From: Schwartzia sp. (in: firmicutes)
GTDB taxonomy: Bacteria; Bacillota; Negativicutes; Selenomonadales; Selenomonadaceae
Direction of reading: 5' to 3'
NCBI GenBank assembly: GCA_017480545.1
Contig: JAFVAI010000113.1
Location: 1-54,116 of the forward strand
DNA length: 54,116 bases
Under the pieces are notes generated by a model. The model was not told the DNA's origin. It saw nothing but the letters and a program-made list of their open reading frames with translations, and did no database searches. Below are positions 17,088-24,653 of the stretch, in pieces (positions within the stretch are counted from its first letter, which is position 1; every line of letters starts with the position of its first letter). A program made the translations under genes and the position numbers.

Positions 17088-18167
17088 ATGAAACCGCAAT
17101 ATACTTTCGATGAATTGTTCTCAGATGAAACAAGACGGGGGACGAAAATTCCTGCCTCGGCATACAAAACTAAGGGCAAATACCCTATCATTGACCAAGG
17201 GAAGGGAACTATTGCAGGATATACAGATGAAGCAGAGGGACTGTTCACGGATGTTCCCGCAATCATTTTCGGCGATCATACCCGTATTGTGAAGTATGTG
17301 GATGTGCCTTTTTTCATTGGCGCAGACGGCGTGAAAATTCTGTCCGTGAAGAAGGCGAAGGATAACCCAAAATATTTCTTTTATGCCTTAAAAAATGCAC
17401 GAATCCCCGATACAGGATATAATCGTCATTTCAAATGGCTCAAAGAACAAAAGTTTCTTCGTCCCGCTATTGATGAACAAAACAGCATTGTGGAGCGATT
17501 AGATGCAACGTTACACCTCATAAATAATACTGAGAGTCAACTTGTAAAACTTGACGCCCTCGTCAAATCACGGTTTATCGAGATGTTTGGGGATTTGCCT
17601 CTATCTTGTGCGATGAAAGATGTGTGCAAGATTATAACGGACGGAACACATCAACCGCCAAAATTTGTGCGTGAGGGAATCCCTTTTATTTTCGTGTCAA
17701 ATATCGTTCAAGATCGTTTGACATACGATGCCGAAAAATATATTGATGATGTCACTTATAGTGAACTTGTAAAGCGGACACCTATTGAAATAGGCGATGT
17801 TTTGCTTTCAACTGTCGGTTCATATGGCCATGCGGCTGTTGTAGAGAATGAACGCAAATTTTTATTTCAGCGTCATATAGCGTATTTGAAACCTGACCGC
17901 GAAAAAATCAATAGTCGATTTATGCACGCGCTACTGTTGAGTGATGGGGTTCAAAGACAGATTGAATCAAAAGTGAAAGGAATTGCTCAAAAGACGCTTA
18001 ATCTATCGGAAATCAAGTGTTTGCAAATCCCTTTGCCATCATTGCCCCATCAAAACCAATTCGCCGACTTCGTAACCCAAGCCGACAAATCGAAATTGGC
18101 AATTCGCAAGCTGCTGGAAAAGCAGGAGCTTTTGCGGGCGTCATTGATGCAGGAGTATTTCGGGTAG
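17088..18167 (+). CDS. hsdS: Type I restriction specificity subunit HsdS
   Basis: It gives DNA-sequence recognition to the type I complex. The 359-residue product has two target-recognition domains (about 1-130 and 180-320), each followed by a helical spacer; the central spacer contains LVKLDALVKSRFIEMFGD and the C-terminal one LEKQELLRASLMQEYFG. The TRDs are lower in G+C than flanking genes, as usual for exchanged specificity modules. ATG 17088 overlaps nothing and has a weak site. The last 52 nt are repeated at 18661-18712 beyond the DUF559 unit. Confidence 0.9.
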   Translation: MKPQYTFDELFSDETRRGTKIPASAYKTKGKYPIIDQGKGTIAGYTDEAEGLFTDVPAIIFGDHTRIVKYVDVPFFIGADGVKILSVKKAKDNPKYFFYALKNARIPDTGYNRHFKWLKEQKFLRPAIDEQNSIVERLDATLHLINNTESQLVKLDALVKSRFIEMFGDLPLSCAMKDVCKIITDGTHQPPKFVREGIPFIFVSNIVQDRLTYDAEKYIDDVTYSELVKRTPIEIGDVLLSTVGSYGHAAVVENERKFLFQRHIAYLKPDREKINSRFMHALLLSDGVQRQIESKVKGIAQKTLNLSEIKCLQIPLPSLPHQNQFADFVTQADKSKLAIRKLLEKQELLRASLMQEYFG

Positions 18168-18660
18168 AGATAAAAAAGTCCGCCCCCTTCGGGGGCGGGG
18201 GACCGCCGTAGGCGGTGGTGGGGGGCGCATAACATTGTCCATACCAAAGAATCCAAAACTCCTGCCGAGAGCAAAAACCATGCGTCGGAATATGACGAAA
18301 GAAGAATGTCATTTATGGTTTGATTTTTTGCGAGGTTACAAACCACGCTTCAAGCGTCAGCGAATCGTAGGCAATTATATTTTGGATTTTTTTTGCGAGC
18401 AAGCCAAGCTGGCTGTCGAGGCTGACGGCAACCAGCACTATGAAGAGAAGGGAAGGTTGTATGATGCGGAACGTGATTTGTATCTCCTGAATCAGGGCAT
18501 CATCGTTCTCAGATTTTCCAATCGTGATATTTGGGAGAGGTTTGAAGGGATAAAGATTCAAATTGACGAGGAAGTAAAGAAACGGTGGCATCCCCCCACC
18601 ACCGCTTCGCGGTTCCCCGCCCCCCAAGGGGCGGACAAAAATCGGTGCTTCGACGGCTCT
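18167..18660 (+). mobile_element. DUF559-nuclease unit with inverted double-hairpin ends
   Basis: Between the two 52-bp copies lies a unit with near-mirror ends. Left (18178-18225): hairpin CGCCCCC-TTC-GGGGGCG, then hairpin ACCGCC-GTA-GGCGGT, then GGTGGGGGG. Right (18592-18635): CCCCCCACC, hairpin ACCGC-TTC-GCGGT, then CCGCCCC-CCAA-GGGGCGG. The ends are inverted copies of each other. A single gene for a Vsr-like nuclease fills the interior. The arrangement suggests a small mobile or homing-type element; mobility itself is inference. Confidence 0.65.
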
Positions 18661-18693
18661 TGGAAAAGCAGGAGCTTTTGCGGGCGGCATTGA
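18235..18693 (+). CDS. DUF559 endonuclease-domain protein
   Basis: This is a Vsr/PD-(D/E)xK-like nuclease domain of the DUF559 family. The core (about residues 1-117) reads MSIPKNPKLLPRAKTMRRNM, then IVGNYILDFFC and LAVEADGNQHY, with Asp51, Glu62, Asp64 and His68 as likely metal-site residues. The start is TTG 18235, since the family usually begins with an IPxNPKL segment there. There is no stop before the right hairpin, so the last 35 residues (PPTTASRFPAPQGADK and on) are translated repeat and hsdS remnant. Biochemical role is not established. Confidence 0.75.
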   Translation: MSIPKNPKLLPRAKTMRRNMTKEECHLWFDFLRGYKPRFKRQRIVGNYILDFFCEQAKLAVEADGNQHYEEKGRLYDAERDLYLLNQGIIVLRFSNRDIWERFEGIKIQIDEEVKKRWHPPTTASRFPAPQGADKNRCFDGSWKSRSFCGRH

Positions 18694-18727
18694 TGCAGGA
18701 GTATTTCGGGTAAGGAAGGGAAACAAT

Positions 18728-19024
18728 ATGGTTTTTACTGCCGATGAAATTCGCACAAAATTGACGCCCATCATGGAAAAAAACGAGGTGCGGCGTGCGG
18801 TGCTGTTCGGCTCCTATAGCAAGGGAACGGCCACGGAATTAAGCGACGTCGATATCATGGTGGACAGCCCGCTGCGGGGACTGGATTTCTTTGGCTTTGT
18901 AGAGGATATTCGTGAAAGATTGGACGATAAAGAAGTGGACGTGATAGACGCGGTGGAAATTATCCCGAACTCGCCGATAGAAAAAGAGATCAACGCAAGC
19001 GGAGTGGAAATTTATGCAAGATAA
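18728..19024 (+). CDS. MntA-type minimal nucleotidyltransferase (antitoxin)
   Basis: The 98-residue product has the nucleotidyltransferase signature FGSYSKG with SDVDIMVD (Gly28-Ser29, Asp40, Asp42). Family members AMPylate and neutralise a partner HEPN toxin. A ribosome site GGAAGGG precedes ATG 18728. It overlaps the next gene by 11 nt, the usual arrangement for mntA-hepT. It lies inside the type I RM operon between the duplicated hsdS end and hsdR. Confidence 0.85.
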   Translation: MVFTADEIRTKLTPIMEKNEVRRAVLFGSYSKGTATELSDVDIMVDSPLRGLDFFGFVEDIRERLDDKEVDVIDAVEIIPNSPIEKEINASGVEIYAR

Positions 19025-19445
19025 GGATACGGTTATTGTCAACAAACTGCTCAATTATAGCGACGATATATCCAATTATATTGCAAATTTGGGCAAGACG
19101 GCATTTATAAATGACAGCAAGACAATGGCGGCTTGCGCGTTTTGCTTGGGGCAAATTGGCGAATTGACCAATGATATTTGCTATGCCGGGGAATTGCAAC
19201 AGGATATTCGAGTAACGGAAGCAAAGCCTCTGCGGGATGGCATGATGCTGGTTACATTTTCCACGGGCGAAAAAAGATTATTGGATACGAGGAAACTGGA
19301 AGGCGCGGCTTTCCGTCCGCTCACCGATGAGGAAATAGTCAATCGTCCTGTCTTGTTTCACGGGGTTATTACTTGGGACGACGGTAAAATTGACATCGCA
19401 CCGGAAACGGTTTACAGGGAAAGCTACGCATATTGCGAAGATTGA
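19014..19445 (+). CDS. Truncated HepT joined to a DUF2442 domain
   Basis: Residues 1-57 match the first two helices of HepT toxins (NYSDDISNYI, then AACAFCLGQIGELTN). Where HepT normally continues to its Rx4-6H RNase motif, the protein instead becomes a DUF2442-type domain (about 65-143: VTEAKPLRDGMMLVTFSTGE, then FRPLTDEE and ETVYRESY). The catalytic HEPN half is therefore absent. The chimera probably arose by deletion fusing two neighbouring genes. Toxicity is unlikely; binding to the upstream MNT protein might remain. Overlaps mntA by 11 nt. Confidence 0.72.
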   Translation: MQDKDTVIVNKLLNYSDDISNYIANLGKTAFINDSKTMAACAFCLGQIGELTNDICYAGELQQDIRVTEAKPLRDGMMLVTFSTGEKRLLDTRKLEGAAFRPLTDEEIVNRPVLFHGVITWDDGKIDIAPETVYRESYAYCED

Positions 19446-19471
19446 CGGATTTGCAATGGGGAGACTTTGCC

Positions 19472-22092
19472 ATGACCAACTTCGACCTCTTCACAAAAGA
19501 AAAGGACTTCGCCGCCTTTGCCGAGGCGGCGGTGGCGGCGGAGCGCATTTATCGGATCGACCCTGCGGCCTGCGCTTTGAATTGCCGCCGGGCGATGGAG
19601 TGCGCCGTGAAATGGATGTACTCGGTGGACGACGCGCTTTCCCTGCCTTATCAGGACAAGCTGGTCAGCCTGATGAATACCGAAGACTTCCGAAGCATCG
19701 TGGACGAGAATCTGCTCCGCCGGATGGATTTTATCCGCCTGACGGGAAACGCCGCCGCCCACGTCGGCAGGAAAATCACGAAGGAACAAGCCGCGCTGTG
19801 CTTGGAGAATCTCTATATCTTTCTCGACTTTGTGGCGTATTGCTACGGCAGCGACTATCAGGAGAAGCCCTTTGACGCTTCGCTCTTGGAGCAGGAGACG
19901 CCCGCGGCGACGCCCGCGGAAAAGTCCGAAGCGGAACTGAAACTCGAAGAACTGATGAAAGAAAACGCTGCCCTGCGGGAAGAGCTGACCGCGCGGCGGG
20001 AGGAACAGCGGCAGACCTATGTGACAAAGCCGCTGGAAATCTCCGAATACAAGACGCGAAAGCTTTATATCGACGCCATGCTGGAGGACGCCGGATGGGT
20101 GGAAGGAAGGAACTGGATCAACGAATACGAGTTGCCGGGGATGCCGAACAAGTCCGAAGCGGGCTTTGCCGATTATGTATTGATGGGCGACGACGGGCGC
20201 ATCTTAGCGGTCATCGAGGCGAAGCGCACCTGCGTGGACGTTTCCAAAGGACGGCAGCAGGCGAAGCTCTACGCGGACAGTATCGAGCAGAAGCAGGGAC
20301 GCCGTCCGGTGGTGTTCCTGACCGATGGCTTCGATACCCGCATCGTGGACAACCAATACCCGGAACGGAAAGTTGCCGCCATTTATTCCAAGCGCGACCT
20401 CGAAAAGCTGATGAATTTGCGGAAGATGCGCACCTCGCTCCAAAACGTCATGGTGGACCGGAAAATCGCGGGCCGGTACTACCAGACGGAAGCCGTCAAA
20501 GCCGTTTGCGAGAGCTTCGGCCAAAACCGCAGGAAAGCCCTGTTGGTCATGGCGACCGGCAGCGGCAAGACGCGGACGGTCATCGCGCTCTGCAAGGTGC
20601 TTCTGGCGCAGGGCTGGGCGAAGGACATTCTGTTTTTGGCGGACCGCAATTCTTTGGTGACACAGGCGAAGCGGAGCTTCGTCAATCTGTTGCCGGAGTT
20701 TTCCGTGACGAATCTTTGCGAGGAAAAGGCGGGCTATACGGCTCACGGCGTTTTTTCCACCTATCAGACGATGATGAACTGCATCGACGCGGTGCGCGAC
20801 GAGGAAGGGAAACTGTTTTCCTGCGGCCATTTCGACCTCGTGATTTGCGACGAGGCCCATCGGTCGATTTACAACAAGTACAAGGACATTTTCAATTATT
20901 TCGACGCGCCGCTGGTGGGGCTGACCGCGACGCCGAAGGACGACATCGACAAAAATACCTACGCCTTGTTCGAGCTGGAGAACGGCGTACCGACCTACGG
21001 CTACGATCTGGCGCAAGCGGTCAAGGACGGCTTCCTCGTGGATTTCCTTTCCGTGGAAACGACGCTGAAGTTTCTCCAACAGGGCATCGCCTACGACGAG
21101 CTTTCCGACGAGGAAAAGCGAATCTATGAGGACACCTTCGCGGACGAGCACGAGGAAGTCCCGGAGCGGATCGCCTCCTCCGCGCTGAACCAGTGGCTTT
21201 TTAATGAGGACACCATCCGGGAAGTCCTGCACGTCCTGATGGAGCACGGGCTGAAAATCGACTACGGCAACAAGCTCGGCAAGACGATTATTTTTGCCAA
21301 GAACCACCGCCACGCGGAAATGATCTTGAAGGTTTTCGGCAAAGAGTACCCGCATCTTGTCGGCTGGGCGAAGGTCATCGACAATTACACGAAATACGCG
21401 CAAAGCGCCATCGACGAATTTTCCGACCCGAAGAAGCTGCCGCAGATCGCGATTTCGGTGGATATGCTAGACACGGGCATCGACGTCCGGAAGTCTTGAA
21501 CCTCGTGTTCTTCAAGAAGGTCATGAGCAAGGCGAAATTCTGGCAGATGATCGGACGCGGCACACGGCTCTCTCCGGGATTGATGGACGGCGCGGACAAA
21601 ACGAAATTCTGCATTTTCGATTTCTGCGGGAATTTCGAGTTTTTCCGCATGAACAAGGGACGGGCGGCGGTGAATACGCTTCCGATTCAAGGGGCGATTT
21701 TCAGCTTGCAATTTGAGATTGCCTTCAAGTTGCAGGATTTGGCGTACCAAACGGAGCCGTTGCTTGCGTTCCGCAAGTCGCTGGTGGAGGAATTGACCGG
21801 GAAGGTCAAAGCGCTGAACCGAGAGAATTTCGCGGTGCGACAGCATCTGAAAGTCGTGGACACATACGCGGCGGCGGAAAATTATTTGTCGCTGACTTAC
21901 GAGGACACGCTGAACGTGCGGGAGGAACTGGCGCCGCTGATCGAACCGGAAAACGACGAGGCGTCGGCCCTTCGCTTTGACGCGCTGATGTACGGCATTG
22001 AGCTGGCGTATCTCTTTGCGGATGTGGCCGTTTGGGCGGGGATCAGGAAAGCCATCGAGAAAGTCAACGCCAACGCGGTGAAAGCGGCGTGA
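19472..22092 (+). pseudogene. hsdR: hsdR, type I restriction subunit, frameshifted
   Basis: This is the ATP-dependent translocase/nuclease subunit of the type I enzyme. ATG 19472 has GGGGAGA just upstream. An N-terminal DUF4145-like region is followed by the HsdR nuclease domain (VIEAKRT near residue 253), Walker A GSGKT (about 363) and the DEAH box (about 460). At 21485-21499 the frame reads GIDVRKS-stop, while family sequence expects GIDVPEVLNLV; restoring one C at 21487-21488 joins it to the downstream frame (FWQMIGRGTR, 21496-22092). The gene is thus broken by a one-base deletion, unless this is a sequencing error. Confidence 0.88.
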
Positions 22093-22126
22093 TATATTAT
22101 TTAGGAAAGGAATGTGAGAGGAAAAT

Positions 22127-22570
22127 ATGAAAGCGGTGGTAACGCGGGTGCGCGAGGCGTCGGTGACAATCGGCGGCGAGTGCCGCGGGAAAATCGGGAA
22201 CGGATTTTTGGTGTTACTGGGCGTCGGGCCCGACGATACGGAGCGGGAGGCGGACTGGCTCGCGGACAAAGTCTGCGGCCTTCGCGTGTTCGAGGACGAG
22301 GCGGGCAAGATGAATCTTTCCCTTGCGGCGGTCGGCGGCGCGCTCATGGTCGTGTCCCAGTTCACGCTCTACGCGGATCTCAAAAGTCGGCGCCCGGGCT
22401 TTTCCAAGGCGGCGAAGCCCGGCGTGGCGGAGCCGCTGTACGAGCGGTTCATGGAGGCTTGCAGGGCGTTGGGCTTCACCGTGGAGCACGGAGAATTCGG
22501 GGCGGACATGCAGGTCGCTTCGGTCAACGACGGCCCGGTGACGCTGCTGTTCGACACCGACGGGAAATAA
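22127..22570 (+). CDS. dtd: D-aminoacyl-tRNA deacylase
   Basis: It hydrolyses D-amino acids and glycine mischarged on tRNA. The 147-residue product is full length, with the family motifs SQFTLYAD in the middle and NDGPVT near the C-terminus, and starts MKAVVTRVREASVTI. GAGAGGAAA precedes ATG 22127. It is chromosomal in base composition, unlike the RM island just upstream, and marks the island's right border. A multi-hairpin segment and a bidirectional terminator follow. Confidence 0.95.
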   Translation: MKAVVTRVREASVTIGGECRGKIGNGFLVLLGVGPDDTEREADWLADKVCGLRVFEDEAGKMNLSLAAVGGALMVVSQFTLYADLKSRRPGFSKAAKPGVAEPLYERFMEACRALGFTVEHGEFGADMQVASVNDGPVTLLFDTDGK

Positions 22571-22574
22571 TACT

Positions 22575-22703
22575 ACTCTCTGTTAAGATTTTTAAATCTT
22601 TACAGAGAGTGCATGAGACGTCAGCCGAGCCGTAGGCTCGGCTGTAGCCTGCGAAGCAGGCGTATCTCAGGTCAAAATTTTATTTAAAATTTTGGTCTGA
22701 GAT
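22575..22703. repeat. Cluster of four perfect hairpins downstream of dtd
   Basis: ACTCTCTGT/ACAGAGAGT (22575-22610, with inner AAGATT/AATCTT), CAGCCGAGCC/GGCTCGGCTG (22622-22644), GCCTGC/GCAGGC (22647-22661) and ATCTCAG/CTGAGAT (22664-22703, with inner AAAATTTT arms). They are packed end to end in 130 bp with no gene. It could be a structured RNA or a small repeat element; nothing identifies which. Confidence 0.6.
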
Positions 22704-22709
22704 AAGTAT

Positions 22710-22755
22710 AAAAATCGCCGCGCCGGAGAAATTTTCTCCAACGCGGCGATTTTGT
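22710..22755. terminator. Bidirectional terminator between dtd and DUF1858 gene
   Basis: AAAATCGCCGCG pairs with CGCGGCGATTTT and the inner GGAGAA/TTCTCC extends the stem. It has an A-tract on one side and a T-tract on the other, so it serves the convergent genes. Confidence 0.9.
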
Positions 22756-22764
22756 TGTCCTTCG

Positions 22765-22965
22765 TTATGCCTGCGGAACAACGTCGTTGAGCCCCTTCAT
22801 CAGACCGTCGATGTCGATGCCGTGCGCCAACGCGCCCTGCTCGATATTCTCGAAATGCGCGGCGGCGCAGCCGAGGCAGCCCATGCCGGAATTCATGAAA
22901 ACCTCGACCGTGTCGGGGTATTTCTGAACGACCTCCATAATGCTCATGTCCTTCGTAATCGTCAT
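22765..22965 (-). CDS. DUF1858 domain protein
   Basis: The 66-residue product reads MTITKDMSIMEVVQKYPDTV, then NSGMGCLGCAAAHFENIEQG, the typical DUF1858 pattern with a CxxC-like GCLGCA motif that may bind a metal or act in redox. The start is ATG at 22963-22965 (minus strand) behind a perfect AAGGAGG; longer upstream frames are not supported. A likely -10 TATACT lies upstream on the minus strand at about 23011. Function is unknown; related proteins often accompany hybrid-cluster or redox proteins. Confidence 0.9.
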   Translation of the reverse strand: MTITKDMSIMEVVQKYPDTVEVFMNSGMGCLGCAAAHFENIEQGALAHGIDIDGLMKGLNDVVPQA

Positions 22966-23096
22966 GCCAAAGACCTCCTTTGCCGGTAAATTTTCGATTT
23001 GATTGGTATAGTATACCACGTTTTTTTTCGGCAGGGTAGCTTTTTTTCTCCGGGCGGGGTACAATAAACCGGAAAAAATCATGGGGAGGAATGCAT

Positions 23097-23930
23097 GTGC
23101 GTCATATCGCGGAGCAAATGGCCGCGCGCTGGAAGTGGGCGCTTTTGCTCGTCGCCCTGCTCGTATTGCCGTGCCTTTTCTTGCGGCAGGGAAGCGGGCA
23201 GGCGGCGGGGACGGCGGACAGCGTCGGCGGGCCGAAAGTGATCGTGCTCAATTATCATAAAATCGAAAACGGGGCCAATTCCCTCTTTATTCCGCCGTCG
23301 GAGTTCGAGCGGCAGATGGCGTTTCTCGCGCAGAACGGTTACCACACGATTACGCCGCACGAGCTTTACATGGCGTTCACGGACGACGGGCCGCTGCCGA
23401 CGAATCCGGTGCTGATTACCTTCGACGACGGCTATGCCGACAATTATACGAACGCGTATCCCATCCTGAAAAAGTACGGGCTGAAGGCGACGATTTTCGT
23501 CATCACGAGCCTCCTGGACAAGAGCTACCCCGGCTATCTGACTTGGGGACAGGCGGCGGAAATGGAGGCTTCCGGCGTGATCGCCATCGAGTCGCACACG
23601 GTGACCCACGGTTCGCTGACCGATTTGACGGACGAACAGATCCGCTCCGAGCTGACGGGATCGAAGCATGAAATCGAGCAAAGGTTGGGCAAGGAGGTGG
23701 AGTTCCTCGCGTACCCGACGGGCGCGTACAACCTCCATATCGCGAGGCTTGCCAAGGAGGCGGGCTACAAGGGCGCGTTCACGATCCGCAACGGCAATAT
23801 GGACCGCGCGACGAATTTCTACGCCATTGAGCGTGTGCCGATTTTTCAAACGGCGGATACGTTCTCGTCGTTTTTGGAGCGGCTGAAATTCGTCCCTCTG
23901 TTCGAGCGGTTGGGGTGGCACAAGAATTGA
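23097..23930 (+). CDS. Membrane-anchored polysaccharide deacetylase
   Basis: This is a NodB-type carbohydrate esterase (family 4) acting outside the inner membrane. It has an N-terminal signal anchor (about residues 10-28), then the catalytic domain with TFDDGYADN (metal and base aspartates) and SHTVTHG (metal-binding histidines), then a C-terminal LAYPTGAYN. GTG 23097 is preferred because ATG 23091 abuts the ribosome site GGGGAGGA at 23083-23090. It is about 277 residues. It may deacetylate peptidoglycan or another cell-surface glycan; the substrate is not shown. A terminator follows. Confidence 0.88.
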   Translation: MRHIAEQMAARWKWALLLVALLVLPCLFLRQGSGQAAGTADSVGGPKVIVLNYHKIENGANSLFIPPSEFERQMAFLAQNGYHTITPHELYMAFTDDGPLPTNPVLITFDDGYADNYTNAYPILKKYGLKATIFVITSLLDKSYPGYLTWGQAAEMEASGVIAIESHTVTHGSLTDLTDEQIRSELTGSKHEIEQRLGKEVEFLAYPTGAYNLHIARLAKEAGYKGAFTIRNGNMDRATNFYAIERVPIFQTADTFSSFLERLKFVPLFERLGWHKN

Positions 23931-23949
23931 AATCATAAAAATAAGTCGC

Positions 23950-23992
23950 AAGTCCCTTAAGAACATGAACATGTTCTTCGAGGGGCTTTTTT
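23950..23992 (+). terminator. Terminator after polysaccharide deacetylase
   Basis: A compound stem: AAGTCCCTT with inner AAGAACATG pairs to CATGTTCTT and GAGGGGCTT, then TTTTTT. Confidence 0.85.
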
Positions 23993-24110
23993 ATGCAAAA
24001 AAACAGGAGGGGGGATGGGCGGTTTTTCCTAATCCCGTTTTCAAAAGGATGAAAAAGGCCGTTTTTTCGAACGTTATAGAGCGAACGTTCCCTGAAAACC
24101 ACGATTTTGT

Positions 24111-24171
24111 GTGGGGAAAATCCAAAAAAATGATGCACAAAGTGGGGGAAAGTGGTAGAATGTGGATGCTG
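24111..24171 (+). promoter_or_regulatory. MraZ-box-like repeats and mraZ promoter
   Basis: GTGG-starting 10-mers sit head to tail at 24142 (GTGGGGGAAA), 24152 (GTGGTAGAAT) and 24162 (GTGGATGCTG); a further GTGGGGAAAA is at 24111. MraZ is known to bind direct GTGG/TGGG-type repeats at 10-bp period before its own operon. A -10 TAGAAT (24156-24161) lies inside the middle repeat, so binding would block transcription. The rest of the 23993-24219 gap holds a CGAACGTT direct repeat (24068, 24083) of unknown meaning. Confidence 0.75.
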
Positions 24172-24219
24172 AATCCAAAAAAGGGAGTTCGCAAGACTCC
24201 CGTCGGGTGGTGACTGGAA

Positions 24220-24651
24220 ATGCTCATGGGCGAGTACGCGCATACGATTGACGCGAAAGGACGCATTATCCTTCCGGCGGATTTTCGCGCGGCGCTCGGG
24301 GAGCATTTTGTCATCATCAAGGGGCTGGACCAATGCCTTTTCATTTACGGCGAAAACGAGTGGGCGATTCTGGAGCAGAAACTTCGCCAGTTGCCGCTGA
24401 CGAAACCGGAAGCGCGCCGTCTCGTTCGCCATTTCTTTTCGGGCGCCCGCGTCCTGGAGTGCGACAGGCAGGGGAGATTCCTCGTGCCGGGCAATCTCAG
24501 GAGCTTCGCGAAGCTTGAGAAGGATGTCGTTCTGACCGGTGTATCGAACCGCGTCGAGGTCTGGAGCAAGGCCGAGTGGGATCGTTATATCGCGATGGAG
24601 GACGAGTCGACGGAGGAATTCGCGGCGACGCTTTCGGATCTTGGGATTTGA
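24220..24651 (+). CDS. mraZ: Transcriptional regulator MraZ
   Basis: It is the DNA-binding repressor of the division and cell-wall cluster. The 143-residue product has the two tandem AbrB/SpoVT-like halves: GEYAHTIDAKGRIILPADFR and LECDRQGRFLVPGNLR. Start MLMGEY at ATG 24220 matches the family. It is the first gene of the dcw cluster, and the operator repeats just upstream fit autoregulation. rsmH begins 3 nt after its stop. Confidence 0.96.
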   Translation: MLMGEYAHTIDAKGRIILPADFRAALGEHFVIIKGLDQCLFIYGENEWAILEQKLRQLPLTKPEARRLVRHFFSGARVLECDRQGRFLVPGNLRSFAKLEKDVVLTGVSNRVEVWSKAEWDRYIAMEDESTEEFAATLSDLGI

Positions 24652-24653
24652 AA

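Larger units (their letters stand above)
18115..18712 (+). repeat. 52-bp direct repeat: duplicated hsdS 3' end
   Basis: 18115-18166 and 18661-18712 are identical at 51 of 52 positions (T at 18141, G at 18687). The left copy is the real hsdS end; the right copy is an untranslated remnant ending in TAA. The repeat brackets the 494-bp DUF559 unit. Confidence 0.9.

Noticed and set aside
18313..18774. Minus-strand frame across the DUF559 unit
   Set aside because: It is a shadow of the nuclease gene and the GC-rich ends; the plus-strand protein has clear family motifs.
24068..24091. CGAACGTT direct repeats before mraZ as a LexA site
   Set aside because: The spacing does not fit the Firmicute LexA consensus CGAAC-N4-GTTCG, and no SOS gene is adjacent.
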